From positions 291,122-355,121 of the forward strand of contig VWZL01002503.1 of NCBI GenBank assembly GCA_013396915.1: a stretch of DNA of 64,000 nt, written 5' to 3'. Position 1 is the stretch's first letter. The number at the start of each line of letters is the position of its first letter. The DNA is from Stercorarius parasiticus. Lineage: Eukaryota > Chordata > Aves > Charadriiformes > Stercorariidae. Below are positions 36,601 to 51,600 of the stretch, piece by piece. A program made the translations under genes and the position numbers. Under the pieces are notes generated by a model. The model ran no database searches. It saw only the letters and a program-made list of their open reading frames with translations, and had not been told where the DNA came from.

Positions 36601-39600
36601 ACATGGAAAAAACAAACAAGTAAATAAACCCCCCAAACCCAATCAATGACTTCGTAGCAAATAAAGCTGTCTAACGCAGGCAGTGTGTCTCCCAAGAGCC
36701 CTCATCAGGAGAGAGCAAATGCCTTTCTGCAGTCACCGGTCCATCATCTTCCCCACCTGGACAGAAGCACCTGGCTATCCAGGGTCCCCTGAGAAGGCAG
36801 ACGACAGCCGCATGGCATCGCTGGGAAAGGACCCAGAAGGACCTCCATCACCAGGCAAACCTGGGACAGGTCCTGCTGCTGCAGAAGTCACAGCTTGGAT
36901 CATACAGCGCCTCAGAAAACCCAAAGTTCAGCTGCTTTGAATATATTTTTACAAACTAACCGTTTGCGTAAGAGCTCTTAAACACAAAGAGTAAATGATC
37001 TGAAAATTCATTTCTCATGAACAATTCCTGTGAAGAAGTTGGACTTCACACACTTACGAATCGAACAATCACACAGTGGTTTACAGATGACAATTTCCTG
37101 AAGCTTCTCAAAACTGAGTGTGGAAGAGGACGGAATATCTCACAAAGAATAACTTAAGTACTCCTTTTGACTAACTTACATTAATCCCTAGGGGAAAAAA
37201 AAACAAGTTAATTCAAAGAGAGCTGATTACTTAACCCCTGAAATTAAATTTTGCCTTTTGATATGAAAAAAAGAGTAATACTAGAAAAAATGCAGGCAAA
37301 TGTAAAAGCTCATGAAAACCATGCATCAAATCTGCTTCTTACTAACTTTTGCAAATGTTTCCACCAGCAGTGTATTCCTGAAAAAAATTATTATGCAGGA
37401 AGAGCTTCCACGATTTCCCCAAAACTATTTCTCTAAGTGCACCGTTCAATAGAAGGAACAGGCACACTGAGCATGAAAAGTTTTCCTTGTGACAGAAGAT
37501 AAGCTGCGTACAATTAAAGATGGAAAAATTGAGCAAATTAAGTACAAATTCAAAACAGAGTGAAAAAAAAAGGCATTGTTGTTTGTTTAATTAGAATTCA
37601 GGAACTCCAGAAGGGATGAAATTTGCCAGCATGGAAAATGTAGAATCTGAGAAACCACCGGGAAAGTAGGAGAGCGAGAGATGTGGCAGGCGGAGAGGAG
37701 ACAGCCCAGGGAAAGAGCTGGAAGCCCCTCTCTGTGCCGGAGAGCAGCAGAGCCCTGGCAGCGGAGGAGAAGCGTTGTGTGCCACCTCGTGTCTTCTCCG
37801 GGAGCCACATTTGGGAGCAATGACAGCTCGTCCTCGGGTACCCAGCTGCAGCAGGAGCAAGAGATCTCGTGCTCTTTCTGTTCTCACCGATCCAAATTTA
37901 GCCTCGGTCATTGTGACAGAGCAGCTCCTGGATGCGCACAGGGGCGAATGAAATAACCAAGATGTCCCAGGCGCTGTCACCTCGCCTTGCTCCATGGCCT
38001 GATTTTATGGCAGGAGAGCAGGAATTGCCTCGGAGGAGGTGCGGCAGCAGCCACACCACAGCCTGTGGACATCTCTCCTCGCTGCGCAATTCGTGCTGAC
38101 CGACAGCAGAAATCCAAGAGTGTCTCAATCGAAGCCACCAAGGCAAGGGCTGCACATCTGCCGGGGTCACCAAGTCACACTGCACCAACGCAGATGCTGT
38201 ATACAACAAGGTGAGCATCGGAGGACAACACACCAGGTGCTCATTTTGACATCCACAACAGTTGCATGTCGAACGTGATAATCCCGAAATGATGGACATC
38301 TGACAGGTATGGATGCAAGGACCTTCCCAAGCCCTAATGACGAGCACTGCAGACCTGCCTCACAGCTGCAAGCTCTAATTCCCACCAAGCAGTCACTGTG
38401 TGCACAGATACTCTGTTCACCAGCCTGTGCTTTTACTAAGAATCAGAACTTTACCCACACCAGAGTTCCCTGCCACATGAATGTGGTTGTTCCTTTAAAT
38501 CGGGACTTTGGCTAAAGGACTTGAGCCTGAAAAGCCCCTGCAGGGATAAAAAATGAATGTACGAAGAGTACGCTTTTCAGTTCAGGGGCTGAAGTAACCT
38601 CTCTGCAGCTTATCTGCTTCAGAGAGGTGCCACTGAAACAAACATGGGGTTCAGAATAAAGCCTCAAAAATCCTAAAATAGCACTCTATTTTAGTCAGCA
38701 TGGTCAAAGTACTTAGACGTGACACGGCCCGATGCTCTTCTTCTGGGATCAGTGGCTCAATCCAGGAAGCATCCGGGGACATTTTAAAGACCTTTCTATA
38801 AAGAAGCGTTATGTTCTGAAAGCAAAAAGCATTGGTCTCAGTACAGAGATGTAAACGTGCAGCTGCTGAAGGGAAAGCAGAAGCTGGCCAGCTGCATAAA
38901 AACGTCAGTTTATTTACTAAACCAGAATCCTAGGGGAAAGTCTTGCTTTGAACGTTTTAGTGACTCCTCTTCTGTCAGGTACTAAGGTATTTTTTATGCC
39001 ATGTTAAGCCAATTATGCAGCCTAATTGTGCCATTAACCCCCTGCAGTACCAGCCCTCCCCAGCAGCTGGGCAGCCCTTTCCCCCAGCAGGAGAAGGACA
39101 GCCGCTCGCCCAGCCGGGCAATGGGCATCTTCAGGTGCACGAACCCCATCCTGCTCCGCCTGTGCGCACGAGCTCGTCTGGAAAACGACAGGCCACTGAC
39201 GCGTGGGCCCAATGTTCATTTGGGTTTGGAGTTTCTGCTGGTGACTAAGGGGCTTCTATTGAGGTGATGCTTGCGACCCATCAACTGGCCCAAAAGGCAA
39301 AAACATGCCTTTGGATTTGGTAGTGCACAGTGCCTCGAGCAACGTGACCTGTCCGGCCCCAGGATTCTGGATGCTACCGTGCTGCAAATGACACTCCTTA
39401 GTAATCACAGTATTTCCGCAGGAGCATGCACCCAGAAAGGGTACTCTCTGGCAGTGGAAGCACCCCAGTGTTATAAAATGATGTACACTGGTGTGGTTAC
39501 ACTGGATGGGAGGATCCAGTCCAATACCCATCGCTGGAACTAGGACTCCTTGCCATCCCAGCTCTGCCAGCACCACACTGCTGCTGCTCGCTTTAAGTTC

Positions 39601-42600
39601 TGGTGGTAAGCAGACGCTTCTCAGAGCCAGCCCAACTCAGATTAACCCAGAAGCAGAGATGGCAGAAGGCAGTTCTCTGCTGGATTTGCGAGCTGAAGCG
39701 GCACGTGCAAGGGTCCAGCAAATGCTAAAGCTGGTGTAAGGGTGAGAGGTGACGAAACATCAAGATCTTCTGGTCTAAGTTTGGAACAGCCCTGCCAACT
39801 CTTGATTCTTTTGAAGTATCTTTCCATTACTGATGCAGTATAAACAGAAGTACTGGAAAACAATCTGACAGCCCAGTCCTTTGAGTAGGGGCATCAAGAG
39901 AACTGCTGAAGGCATAAGGAGACTAACCAGTCCCTAAGGAAAGGAATCAGGTGAACACTCTGGCAACAGTACTGCTTTGTGTGTACGGGGGGTATCTCAG
40001 TGTTCTCACAAGGGAAAACATGCCGCCCAAGGTTATAGAACCTAAAACTTAGTCTGAAAAAAGCTTGTTAAAATGGCTGTGCATGAATATTTCATAATCA
40101 TCGATTCCAACTTCCAAATAAAGCTGCCTGTAAAGAATCTTTTTCCAATTTCATTCTGTGGTTGACTTCTCTGGCTTGCACACCACTGCAATAAAGACCT
40201 TGCAATAGGAATTCACAGAACACATTTGTCAACAACATACAAATCTGAAGAGATTCCTGTTCCCTGTGCTACAGATATACTGGCTTTATAGGGCTAAATC
40301 TGGAAAATGCTCATTTCAAGCAGCAAGCAAACAGACAGGACACCCAACAAACACAAGGCAGCAGGAACTAGCCACTATCTCAAACCAGAAATGCACTGAG
40401 GAGTCCAGAAGTATTCAAAGGGAACAAAACACAACAGTGTTGTTGCTATTACTTTGTGCCTGTCACAAGGCACACAACACGCAGGAATGCAATAGCCAAA
40501 AGAAGGGGAACCAACTTGTGCGCCGAGCAGTAGAGAGATGGAAAATATCCCCTTTCAGCACCAGAGGCTGCAACATACTTATTGAGAGTCCCGTCAGCAT
40601 GTGCTGCCTAGCTCCACCTTCACTGCCCTCCCGAAGACCACGTGCCTGGAGGAACCAGACCCTTTCACAGGGACCCCAAAGTGCATGATTAATTTCAGCT
40701 GATGCCACTTATTTTACAAGATCCAAAGAAACCCTAAACGTCACTCACTGGACCCCTCAAGTCCGGCCACATGCCATAGCTGGGGCTGCCCAACATTTGT
40801 GTGACACTTAGACTGCAACAAAACAGTTAGAAAAGATGGCTCAATGACATACAGTTCGTAGTTTTGATCTTCTGTCTCTTGCTGCACTGACAGCTCCTCC
40901 AAAGTTGCATCAATATCCAGCTGATTCGTCTCCAGCTGCCGTAGCAACGTCTCCCTCTGAAGAAAGGAAAACAAGCTGGGTCTGAGCAGGAAGGGTCATT
41001 GTAAGAGATCTCTGTGCTCACGGGGTGCAGCGAGATCTTGTGTCACCACTCTCCCCGCAGCAATCAATTAAACAGGAGCTTTGGTCCCTCTCACAGTGTT
41101 CAGTTTAAATACAGAAGCACAAAGGGAAGCTGAAGCAGTAGCAAAAGTACGTTAATCCAGAAAGTCTGTGTGTAAGAAAGTAATTTGTTCTGCGAGCTGT
41201 ACTCAGCCATAAATCAATAACGTGTGATTTTCAGACACAGCACCGCCAGCTGCATTTGGAGAACAGTACCAACCCCTGGGGAGAACAGAGGTGCAATCCA
41301 TTCATTCTCATCTTTTATTCATCCCTGTGCTAACGAAGTCCCTCTGTGAGTAGGATGCAGCTGATGCAAAACCTCACAATAATTTTCTTTTTACTGTCAG
41401 GGTAGGTGAGTGAGCACAACCTGTCAACTCGGTGGAATTTTAGAAGTCACTGCCCCTCTGCCTTCAGGTGCTGCCCCACAGGTAGGGGACAAACCCTCCA
41501 GGCCAGTTGAAGTGTGCAGTGAGTGAGTTGGCTTCACTGATATACCACGGGGTAGTTAAATTCAGTCCTTCCCTTTCCACATTTCCAACAGAATCCAAGC
41601 AAAAACCTCAGCTGAGGGGAAGTGCTGGCTTAAAAGGCCCAAAATCAATTGCAAATGGTCACGGGACACTCCTCCGGATAGCCCGGATGGCAGCGAGAAG
41701 AGATCAATAACCACAGCATTACGCTGAGCCTGCGCGGGCACGGCCAGCTCCGTGGCTCACCCAGTGCACCCAGCACCGGCCTCCTTGCCCCTCTGCCCTG
41801 TGGCCCTGGCTCTGCGCCGGCACGGGGGCACGCCAGGCACTTCACACACTGAATTCTAGAGTCAAAAGTCAGGATGCTCAGCACCTGCAAGTGTCAGTCC
41901 TCCCTCTCCCACCACCTGCATGCCCGGTGGCACAGGAAGCAGGGACAGCTTGTGCTGGGATGTGTCTGATGGCGCTTGGTGCTGCACAGAAGGGCCACCA
42001 CACCTCAGGTGGCCAGGCTGCACCTCCACCCAGACAGGAGGGGACGGGACAGAAACCCCAGGTCTCCTCCAAGCTGAAAAGGTTTTTGCTTTTACCACTG
42101 CCTTATGCTCAATGTGCATTCAGGTCTTCTACTCCAATAACTATTTTTCGAAGTTTAGCATCAATAACTGCAATGAATTTTTAATTCTGTGTTTGAAAAC
42201 ACACATGCTTGCTGCAAAAAAATGCCATAATCTACCACATAATTTACAGAATGAAATCCTCATGGGAAGACAAACATGGAGCAGGGCCAGAGGAGGCCCC
42301 GGAGATGCTGGGAGGGCTGGAGCCCCTCTGCTGTGAGGACAGGCTGAGAGAGTTGGGGGGGTTCAGCTTGGAGAAGAAAAGGCTCCGGGGAGACCTTAGA
42401 GCCCCTTCCAGTCCCTAAAGGGGCTCCAGGAAAGCTGCAGAGGGACTCTGGATCAGGGAGGGGAGCCATGGGACAAGGGGGAATGGTCTTAAATGGAAAG
42501 GGGGGAGATTTAGATTGGATATCAGGAAGAAATTCTTTGCTGTGCGGGTGGTGAGCCCCTGGCCCAGGTTGCCCAGAGAAGCTGTGGCTGCCCCATCCCT

Positions 42601-45600
42601 GGAGGGGTTCAAGGCCAGGTTGGATGGGGCTTGGAGCAACCTGGTCTGGTGGGAGTTGTCCCTGCCCAGGGCAGGGGGTGGAACTGGGTGGTCTTTAAGG
42701 TCCCTTTCAACCCAACTGTGATTCCGTGATTCGGATAAAGCAAAGGCATTCACTATCCATGTACACGTACTGTTGACAGTGCAGTTTTGTAGATGCGACA
42801 ACTTTGGAGCTATCAAGAAAACGCACAAATTTAAAGTGCAAGTATCTCATCTGCCTTCCATAAAACACACCACTCTCCTCTGCCCAGGGGAGCAGTTAGG
42901 GCACAGACTGAGTCCTCCACGGAGCAGGCTCATTTATATCAAATTCTACCATGACTTAAATCGGCAAACAAGGTTTAAGTAATTTTTATTTTGTATATTT
43001 ATAAGATTGGGTGATTCATAACAGTTGATGAACCTTTCAGCATGCTAATTTACTGGAAGACACAGTCTTCCTTGAAATTTAAGAGCTTCTATGACCACTT
43101 CAGCTAATTTACTGCTTTCAAGGCATTTGGATTCTTTGTTTTTACCTTTGTTATTAAGAGCTTGGACTGATCCATACCTCCCTTGCTAGGTAATTTTTAT
43201 TCATCATATTCATAAGGTCTATGCAGATGGAAACTTGACCTCAATTAACATGTATACAAAGAATTATGAAGTCATTAGTTAACTTGAATTCCCTTTATTG
43301 TGGTATATAGACAACAAAATTTCAGCAAAACATGCTATACATACTTAACCTTGCTACACTAAACAGAAATACTAATCAAGACTTTAGCAGTAATTCTAGC
43401 TTTTAGAATTCAAATTCTAGACTTCAGAATTCAAGAAATTCAAGACTTTAGAAGTAATAGATTCCATCCTTTTATGTTATTCATGCAGTGTAAGCAAAAA
43501 TGAGACAAAAAAGAGCATTTTTTGTGCTTCCTTGTCCTCGGGTTCCTAACTGGAGTGAAATAAATGCCGACCAAATCAGCTGAGTAAACAGAGACAGAAG
43601 GGCCGCTGCTCTCCAGTGCTCACCTTAGGCACTGAGATAATGGCTTTTATTAAACAAATGCTTTGCCATTCCTCATCCTTTGGCAGCAAGACATATACCA
43701 GAGTTGTATTTATTTAAATTTTCACAGATTACAGTAAATTAAGAACTTCAATATAATTAAGAGAGAGCTGCATTTAGTTTCGTAAAAATTCATCACTAAT
43801 AATGGACTTCCAAATACTTAAAAAATAAATTCTATTTTACCATGCTGGTATTAAAATATTAAAGAAACGGCTTATTTTTAGCAATGACCCAAAAGAAGGG
43901 AATAAATCATGTGCTACAGACCAGTGCTTTGGCTGACTGCCACTTTCAAGTGCTTCCTGAGAAAAGGCAATTTCAGCTGTCTGCAGAATTCTGTCTCCTT
44001 CCAGCACAGCATCCGAAGGCCGGGTTGACCTGATCACATTTGCACATTCTGTGGGCCACAAGCACTACCTACAGCCAAACCACCCTCTCAGGTTTGATAA
44101 TCCTTCCCCTGGAAAGGAACTGATAAATAATTGACGAGCCCGGGCTGCTAGAGGGGACGTGCTCTATACCGGGGGTATGAATTTCAGCCACCGCTTTCTT
44201 TATGAAAGATGCATGAATAGAAGCTGAAGACAGAAATGTGCAACTTAAAACCACTGCTCCGAACACCAACTCCACTAAAGGACAGCATGGAATCTCGCAT
44301 ACAGCTGAACAACTCCCCCTCCCCTTGGGAGCCGCGGGAGGGCAGGCTGAGGAACACAGAGAAACCCCAGAGGTCGACTGAGACTGATTAAACCATATGT
44401 GTATTAAATACCTGGGAGCATTCCTCTCCTTTAACCCTGCTTTGCACCAAAGTACCAGGGAAACCATTCCTTTCTGGAGCCTGTTACTGGCAAGTATACC
44501 TTATACCTTCTCTCTGAAGGTATAAGCAGAATCTATAGGAATTAAGTCTAGCTGTGATTTTCCTATGAATGTTACCATCATGCTGCAAGGTAGTTAATCA
44601 GGCCCAGCGGGGCCAGCCCTGGCTCCCCGTCCCTCAAAGGCACGGCTCCCAGCGGGTCTCCAGGAGCAGCAGAACGCCCAAAGCCACCCAGCAGCAGCTA
44701 CCGTGGAGCAGCACGGTGTTCTTCTAATAAACCTGCGGCATAAATGCAAGTGGCATTGGAAAAACTAAGTGCAGCACATCTTGGCTGAAGATTCACATCA
44801 AGTAAAGCCCCAAAGCCTGGGTGGAAGCACCCAAAAGCCTCCAAATTTGCAGCGTCACCTGCCTCGGCACAGACTGGCAAGGCCAGGGATCTCCTGCACA
44901 CCAGAGAGAAATGGAAGAAGCCTTCTCCACATTGGATCCTATGCTGTGACTTCTATCAGAATGCACAGAAAAGCACCTGCCTCCAGTCCCTGTATGAGCA
45001 CTGAGCTGCAGGAATTAGTTATGGCCTTGCTGTTTTAAAGCAAAATCCAGGCAGCTCTGATCTGACCACTCTCTTTTTGAATGACAGACACAGGATGACC
45101 TCCTCCACTGCCACCTTCTGTGTCAAGGTACAAAGAACGGAGCAAACTTATTTACAAGCATAGTTCACATGTGCCCTTCCAAATCTCCCCCTGCGTGATT
45201 TGGGAACTAAACTGCAATAAGAAGTCTTTTTGTTTGTTTCTGCAGTGTTGAAGTATTTAATTATGTTACACGAGGTTGCAGTTACATTATGCAGGTTGCC
45301 CAGAGAAGCTGTGGCTGCCCCATCCCGAGAGGGGTTCGAGGCCAGGTTGGACGGGGCTTGGAGCAACGTGGTCTGGTGGGAGGTGTCCCTGCCCAGGGCA
45401 GGGGGTGGCACTGGATGATTTTTAAGGTCCCTTCCAACTCAAACCATTCTGTGATTCTATGAAAAACACAGGATTTTGGGGGTCTTATTATGTGGCACCT
45501 GCACCTTTTAGACTACTCCACGTGGTACCCTGAGCGCACAAGCAGCAGAACAAATGCGGGCTGGTCACCCCACTTCCCTCACCTCTCCCAAGCAACTGTC

Positions 45601-48600
45601 ACTGGAATCTCCAAACAACTAAAGGTTGTATCAGATTTATTTTTATTATTTCCCTAAAGACCAAGATTTGTCCAAGAAGTTCTCTGGCTTTGGGGACAAT
45701 TACCTTATTTAAGTGTCCTAATTGCCTTCAGCCTCAGATTAATAGATCATGTTTACTTATATGCAGCACATTTAAATGAAAGGTCCCCTAAGGCTCACAT
45801 CCTAAAGCTGCTCCCAAGCAAACCCGATACTACAAATGCTTCAGCATTTCCTGCTTATAACTACAGCTAGGGAAATTACTGTATATACTGATCATTAACA
45901 GTATCATTACAAGCAGCTTCCAGAAACAAATCTGTCAGGAAGGCTGTGCTTTGTCTTTTATCAACATGTATTTGAGAAAAAAAATGGAGGGATCTACAAA
46001 ACCGACAAAAGTAACCTGGGAACTAATTATTCTGCATGATTTCCACAAGACATCACTTTACCATTAGGAGCCAAGGTTATAAAACCAAACATTTAACCAA
46101 CACCATGCTGGTAGATTTCAGTCTTCTCCACTAAGCAGCAAGTTGGGTTTATATCTCCGATTCCTACAACATTCTCCTCAAAAATCTATTGTTTGACTTG
46201 TTTCACTGGGTTTTTACACGTTCGATTTTCTTAACCTGGTTCTTTCTGCTTTGCAGCCTGAGGCCATGGTAACATCCACTAATACATCCGCGCTTCTTCT
46301 GAACTAGCACTTCAGTGGGGATTATTTGTATAAAAATACACACAGGCCTTTCAGTTACTGGTGAAAGTAACATGAAAGTTGATCAACTGCCTGTTTTATT
46401 TCCATCCAAAAGAGAACAATGACACAACATCATACATACCCCCAAAAAGCGTATGATGTTGATCCCAAAGGACTCCTGTGTGATCACCCCAAAAGGTCCT
46501 CTCCTAAAGGACCATAGCTGAGAACTCCACCCTTCTGTGCCCATTTGGTCTCTGCTTTTCTACTCAGCCCACCCAAGAAACCTCCATTATGAAGGAGATA
46601 GGAGACTTAGATCTATGGGCACAGGATCCAAGCAGATCAGTTACCAGTAGGGCAAAGACAGTTGTCCCTGAACTGTTCAGTTCATGACCAAATTTCTCCT
46701 CATCTGAGTTTTAATTGAACAGAATTTAAATAAGAATGTTTGAACAAGAAGTTGAACAAATGCATGCACGTAACGTTTTTGCCTTGGTACCGACACCACT
46801 GGATGCAATTCTCCTGCCGGTGTTATTCAACACCTCGGATCCTTTCTCCAGAGGTAAGCATTTGCGAACACAGCAGAGAAGAGTCCTCTCGCAAGCAGAG
46901 ACACGTTGAAGTCATACGCACTAATGTACTGACATAATTTTGCTAACAACTCTTACAAAAACAAAAATCTACTCAGGATGCTTTAACAACAAAAGCAACC
47001 CCAAATACCAAATTCCCAGCTTAGAGACAATGAATCTGTCCCACCCCCCCAGCACATCAGGGAAACACCCTCCCTCTTACCTGCAGCTGCAAGAAGGGGA
47101 TATTGAAGAACTTGTGCAGGTACTTGAGGCCAAAGCTGTTCTTCATGGAAGACTCAGCATAGCGAAAATACGAGGAGCCGGGAGGCCTGTCTCAACCAGA
47201 CAGAGAGAGAGAAGAAAACTGTGCAAAGGCCACAGACTGCGTACACACAGAAGAGGCACTCGCTGAACTACATATCACGAACAATCCTCATTTACAAGCC
47301 AACCCCTCAATCCCCAAATGTAGGCTAGCAGGTCATTCTGCTAGGGACTCCTTATTTTGTTTACAGACCAAATTCACACTTTATTCCTCCGGAAGGGTGG
47401 CACAACGCGGCTGCTGTTGTGTTGCAGCGTCACAAGGCTGCCAGACTAAGGAATAGTATGTCAGGACACTGGGCCATTGGTTTACTAAACTATGGGTTCA
47501 GTGAAGGTTTTGGTTTAAAACCACAAACAGACCTACATTAAGTCACAAGTGGGCATGAAACTCAGCTAAGTCACATACAGAGATGAACTTGTAAAGAAAT
47601 TATTACATTACAGAATCAAGCCTTAAAACTGACACCATTTCTGTGTGCCTGACACAGGTACAAACAACTAAGAGATTAGGAAAATGAAAAAATGCCTTAA
47701 AAACATAAAACCACACAAAAAGGTACAATCTACTGAATCCTGAACAACAAATAATATTTTATATTAAATAACAGAGAGCCTCAGATCTCTGCATAAGGGA
47801 GAACCTTGCCTGGCTGGCAAGGGAGGCGTATGACTTGGCTGTGCCCAGTAAACGCTGCGTGGGAATGCTCTCAGAGGAAGAGCAAGGAAGCCAGCTGCAC
47901 TAGCTGCCTCTCTTATAGCAGAATTATTTGGAGGAGGGAACAGTTGTGCTGCAGGGAGAGGATTCTTTCACAAGAGAAGGACTATCCAGAAAGAAGATGA
48001 CTTCTTGGGAAGAGTAGTTCTGAAAGGCACATGCTAACAGGTGCTCACTATTTCCAGGAATATAGCTAACAACCTGCCTGATACAGGCTCCTAGATCAAA
48101 GAGCCCATCGTGCAAACTGAAGCTGCTGTACGAGACACTTAGAGATCTGAAAGCCCAAAAGCTAGGCACAGGGTCAAAGGATGACCGTGGCGTGCATCTT
48201 AAACATGGCAGCAATATGGTTATCTACAGGTGATAAGAGAGTAGCCAAGGTCTGCTCCCCTGCCTGGTGTCCGTGGTGCCATCCTACCTGTTCAGATTGT
48301 CGATGAGGTCCCTCACATCGCCAGGCAGAATGACCCGGTGCTCCCCCATGTCTCGGTAATTCCCAAGCACGCACACTGGAACGTGGGTCGGCACTTTGGG
48401 AAGCTCCCTCAGAATATAGTTAAATGTCCTTCACCATAGGAGAGAGAGAGATAAAGGCAGATGAGTGGGAACGTCATTCTGTGAGCAGTTTCATGCATAA
48501 ACCACAGGGAAAAAAAAACCTAAGTAAGAATTTTTTTCCAAAATCCTTCCAAGACTGTGGCTTCTTTGCCCTCCTCAAATAAATACATGAACTGTAAACA

Positions 48601-51600
48601 TGTTGGTATCATTCTTCATTAAAAAAAAAAAGGTTCAATAATCCACTTCCACGAGCAACCTCACACCTCCTACAACAATATTTCCTTCAGTCCTACAACA
48701 CTGTGTGGGATCAGCAGCAAGAAAGGATTCCCTCCCTCCAGCTGTCACAGGCTCGCTGACCCACACCAAACCTGTAAAACACAAGGTTAAATATGAAGCA
48801 GGAACTCTTACCATCTCCTCTTTCCATTCTGGCTTCCGTATGCCTCTCACCCTCCTCAGCAGATGTGCAAAATGAACAGTTCATTATTTCTGTACACTGC
48901 TGCAGCCTAGGGCCTCTGAATAACCCTTACTAATCCCAGTCTTCCTGGGAATTTCTCAGGAGCGTTTCCCTTTCTCTTGTGTTCTGGAGAGCAGGGGTTT
49001 GTAACATGCCCAGCATACTTTGCACCTGTGACAGCACTAATTATCAAGCCTCAGACAGCCCCATATCAGAAACTGCAGTGCACAAGCCCACAGGGAGACT
49101 GCTTGTGTGAAACAAGCCCAGGAGAAGAGTATATTAGAAGACATGCCAGAAGATAAAGCTATTATTTTCAAGGATACAAGCTTGCTTCAACTCATTAGGC
49201 CGGTTATCAGCTCCAGAGTCCATCTGGGAATCAAGAAGCCTAGAAGTCGTTTGTTTTCACCAAACAAGCGAGAATCATGGGGTGCATGCTGCTGGAGGTG
49301 TCTTACCACTGTTTGGTAATGTCAAACATCATCACTACGCCATTGCAGTTTTTATAGACATCCAGGAACTCCGCATCCAGAGCCATTTCTGACTCTGCCT
49401 GAGGAAATAAAAGGCAAAAGACACAGTAAATAACTTGATTCAACTTCAGGCTTGTACAGAACACAGCTGACACAGGGCTGAATAGGCAAACTTCCTGAAG
49501 TGACAGAAACGGTAAGAAGCATCTGTGGATTTCACATTATGATCATTTAAGCAAGACACCTGGTGGTTCACAGCCTCCACTGCCCACAGGAGCAGGATGT
49601 GAAGCACCTGACAGTCTCTGAAAAAATCATGTCTGACAGCAAATGCTAAAACCCACCCTCTCCTCTTTCCCCTGTGCCCCCAAATCCAGTGTTGACAAGA
49701 TAACTTTATATAAGTGACAGGACGCAGAACAGAGGTCACAGCTCCCATTCCATCTCTTTGCCGACCCAAATATTGACTGTACTTCTGTTGCTTCCGGTGT
49801 ATGAAGCCAGGATGTGTCTACTGAGTTTCTCCCCTGCAGGGCTGAAAGTATTTATTAGTACCTGATTTGCTTTTTGTCATTTGGACTCTGCATGCTACAA
49901 AGTACAGTACTAGTACTGTACTGTACTCAACCTCCAAGGCTCCTGCTGCAATTTGGTGCCTACAGAATAATTCTCACTCATTGCCCAGGAGTGGAAAACG
50001 CACTGAGATTTGTGAAGGAAGGAGCAGCTGTGATATCTGTTCTCATAAGAGCATTTTTCCCCGCAGGAGAAAATTTTGAAAGAAAATTCCCCATATCTGA
50101 CCGCACAGGTTGAGCAGCACTGGCACCCTGGTGAAAGAGGCAACTCTTCACAGCCCTGACTCACCCCCAGAAACGAGCGCTCAGCTCTCCGCACATCAGT
50201 GCTGCTGCTGTTCCCATCAACTTCAACAATGCGGTTACTGAGCCAGTACCAGGACACCGCCTGTGCGCTGAGCCCCAAAGGGCACTGACTCAGAAACAGG
50301 AGCAATAAAGCTCTTCAAGAGCTGCAGCAGAGATCATGGGATCAAGTGCCTTTAAACGGAATTTTTCCTGAGGATAAAATTGTACATATTTTGAAAGAGG
50401 TGCCGTGAAGCACACTGGCAGCCCAAATACAGTTTGGGGAAGTGGCAGTATGGTCTCCCATGGGGCACTTGGATCTTCTGATGTAGAACAAAAGGACACA
50501 CATTTGTGCAAGAGCCTTGAGGAAGCCGCTCTGTTTACTTTTGCACACTAGGTAGCACTTCTATTGCCCCTTCCTCCTCTGCATTTCAAAGGGTGTTAAA
50601 AGGTAATTGTTAGCCCAGTTTCAAGGAGCAGCCAGAGAGCATGGCACCAAGTGACCTCTTCAGGTCTCACCAGAAGTCCATTACAAAAGGACTTACTGCC
50701 ACTGAGGGTGTGCAGACAGGTACAAAGCTACTGAGTAAACATCTGGGGCACAGTGCTTCCCAAAAGACAGAAGGGAAAACAGCAGGGAAGTTGTGGTGAG
50801 GGCACAAACAAGGATAAAATGCACTGGCAAAAGTGTGAAGAGCATCAGGGATCAGATTGCTCCTCAACTGCCTGCCCGGACAGCCTGAAAGTGGAAACAA
50901 ATACGGAACTTACTCTCCATGGACCAAAGGTGGACTAGAGGCCTCCCGCTAAGAGGCAGACATCTGCGTTAAAGGTGACTCACCTCCTGAGGGTCATTTT
51001 CCAGTTTCAAACCATCTCCTCGTTTTTTGCATTTTCCTTAAAAAGAATTGTTAAAAAAAAAAAAAAAAGCATTACACTGGGTCCAGGATGGGCAGGACCA
51101 CAGCATTTTGAATACGACCTTAAAGCAGATCCAACTTCTACTAGAAGCATGGGGAATGAGACGGGGTGGGACAGGCGTGCCTTGCTGAAAAATGCCAGCT
51201 ACCCTGTTCAAGAATACCAGCTTGAATAATTCAAAGATGAACAGGAATAAAGTCTGGAGCAGCTTAAACCATGCCCTTCACAGCATAAAGTCACAATGAC
51301 TGAATAATACAGGGTTTGGTGCACTCCCTGGCCAAAATGGGAAGCTGATTTGTTACATTTTTTGTTGCATTATTGTTGAAGGAACAGAAGATTGTTATGA
51401 CTGACCAGCACCACTACGCACGCAGCCTTCCTGAGATGCTATGAGGTTGCTGTGCTGTGTCACTGACCTGAAGCGAGCAGTCTTGGCAATAAACATCATC
51501 TCAGAGCCCAGCGGGTGCTTTGGGCTGACTTGTGACCCAAAAAAAAGGCGTGGCAGGAGACTGTGAGAATTTAACAGCCAAAAGACAGACTGAACTTATA

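Larger units (their letters stand above)
40957..47080 (-). other. RABL6: RABL6 intron e-f (6.1 kb)
   Basis: It contains two CR1 tails (42270-42737 and 45292-45463) and a hairpin at 44500-44526. The part from about 42950 to 43900 is notably AT-rich. No exon was recognised. Confidence 0.85.

Noticed and set aside
40847..40853. Alternative donor six bases further into the intron after RABL6 exon f (CTGTAT/GTCATT)
   Set aside because: It would leave phase 0 and put the next exon out of frame, whereas CT/GTATGT keeps the RABL6 frame and is the better donor.
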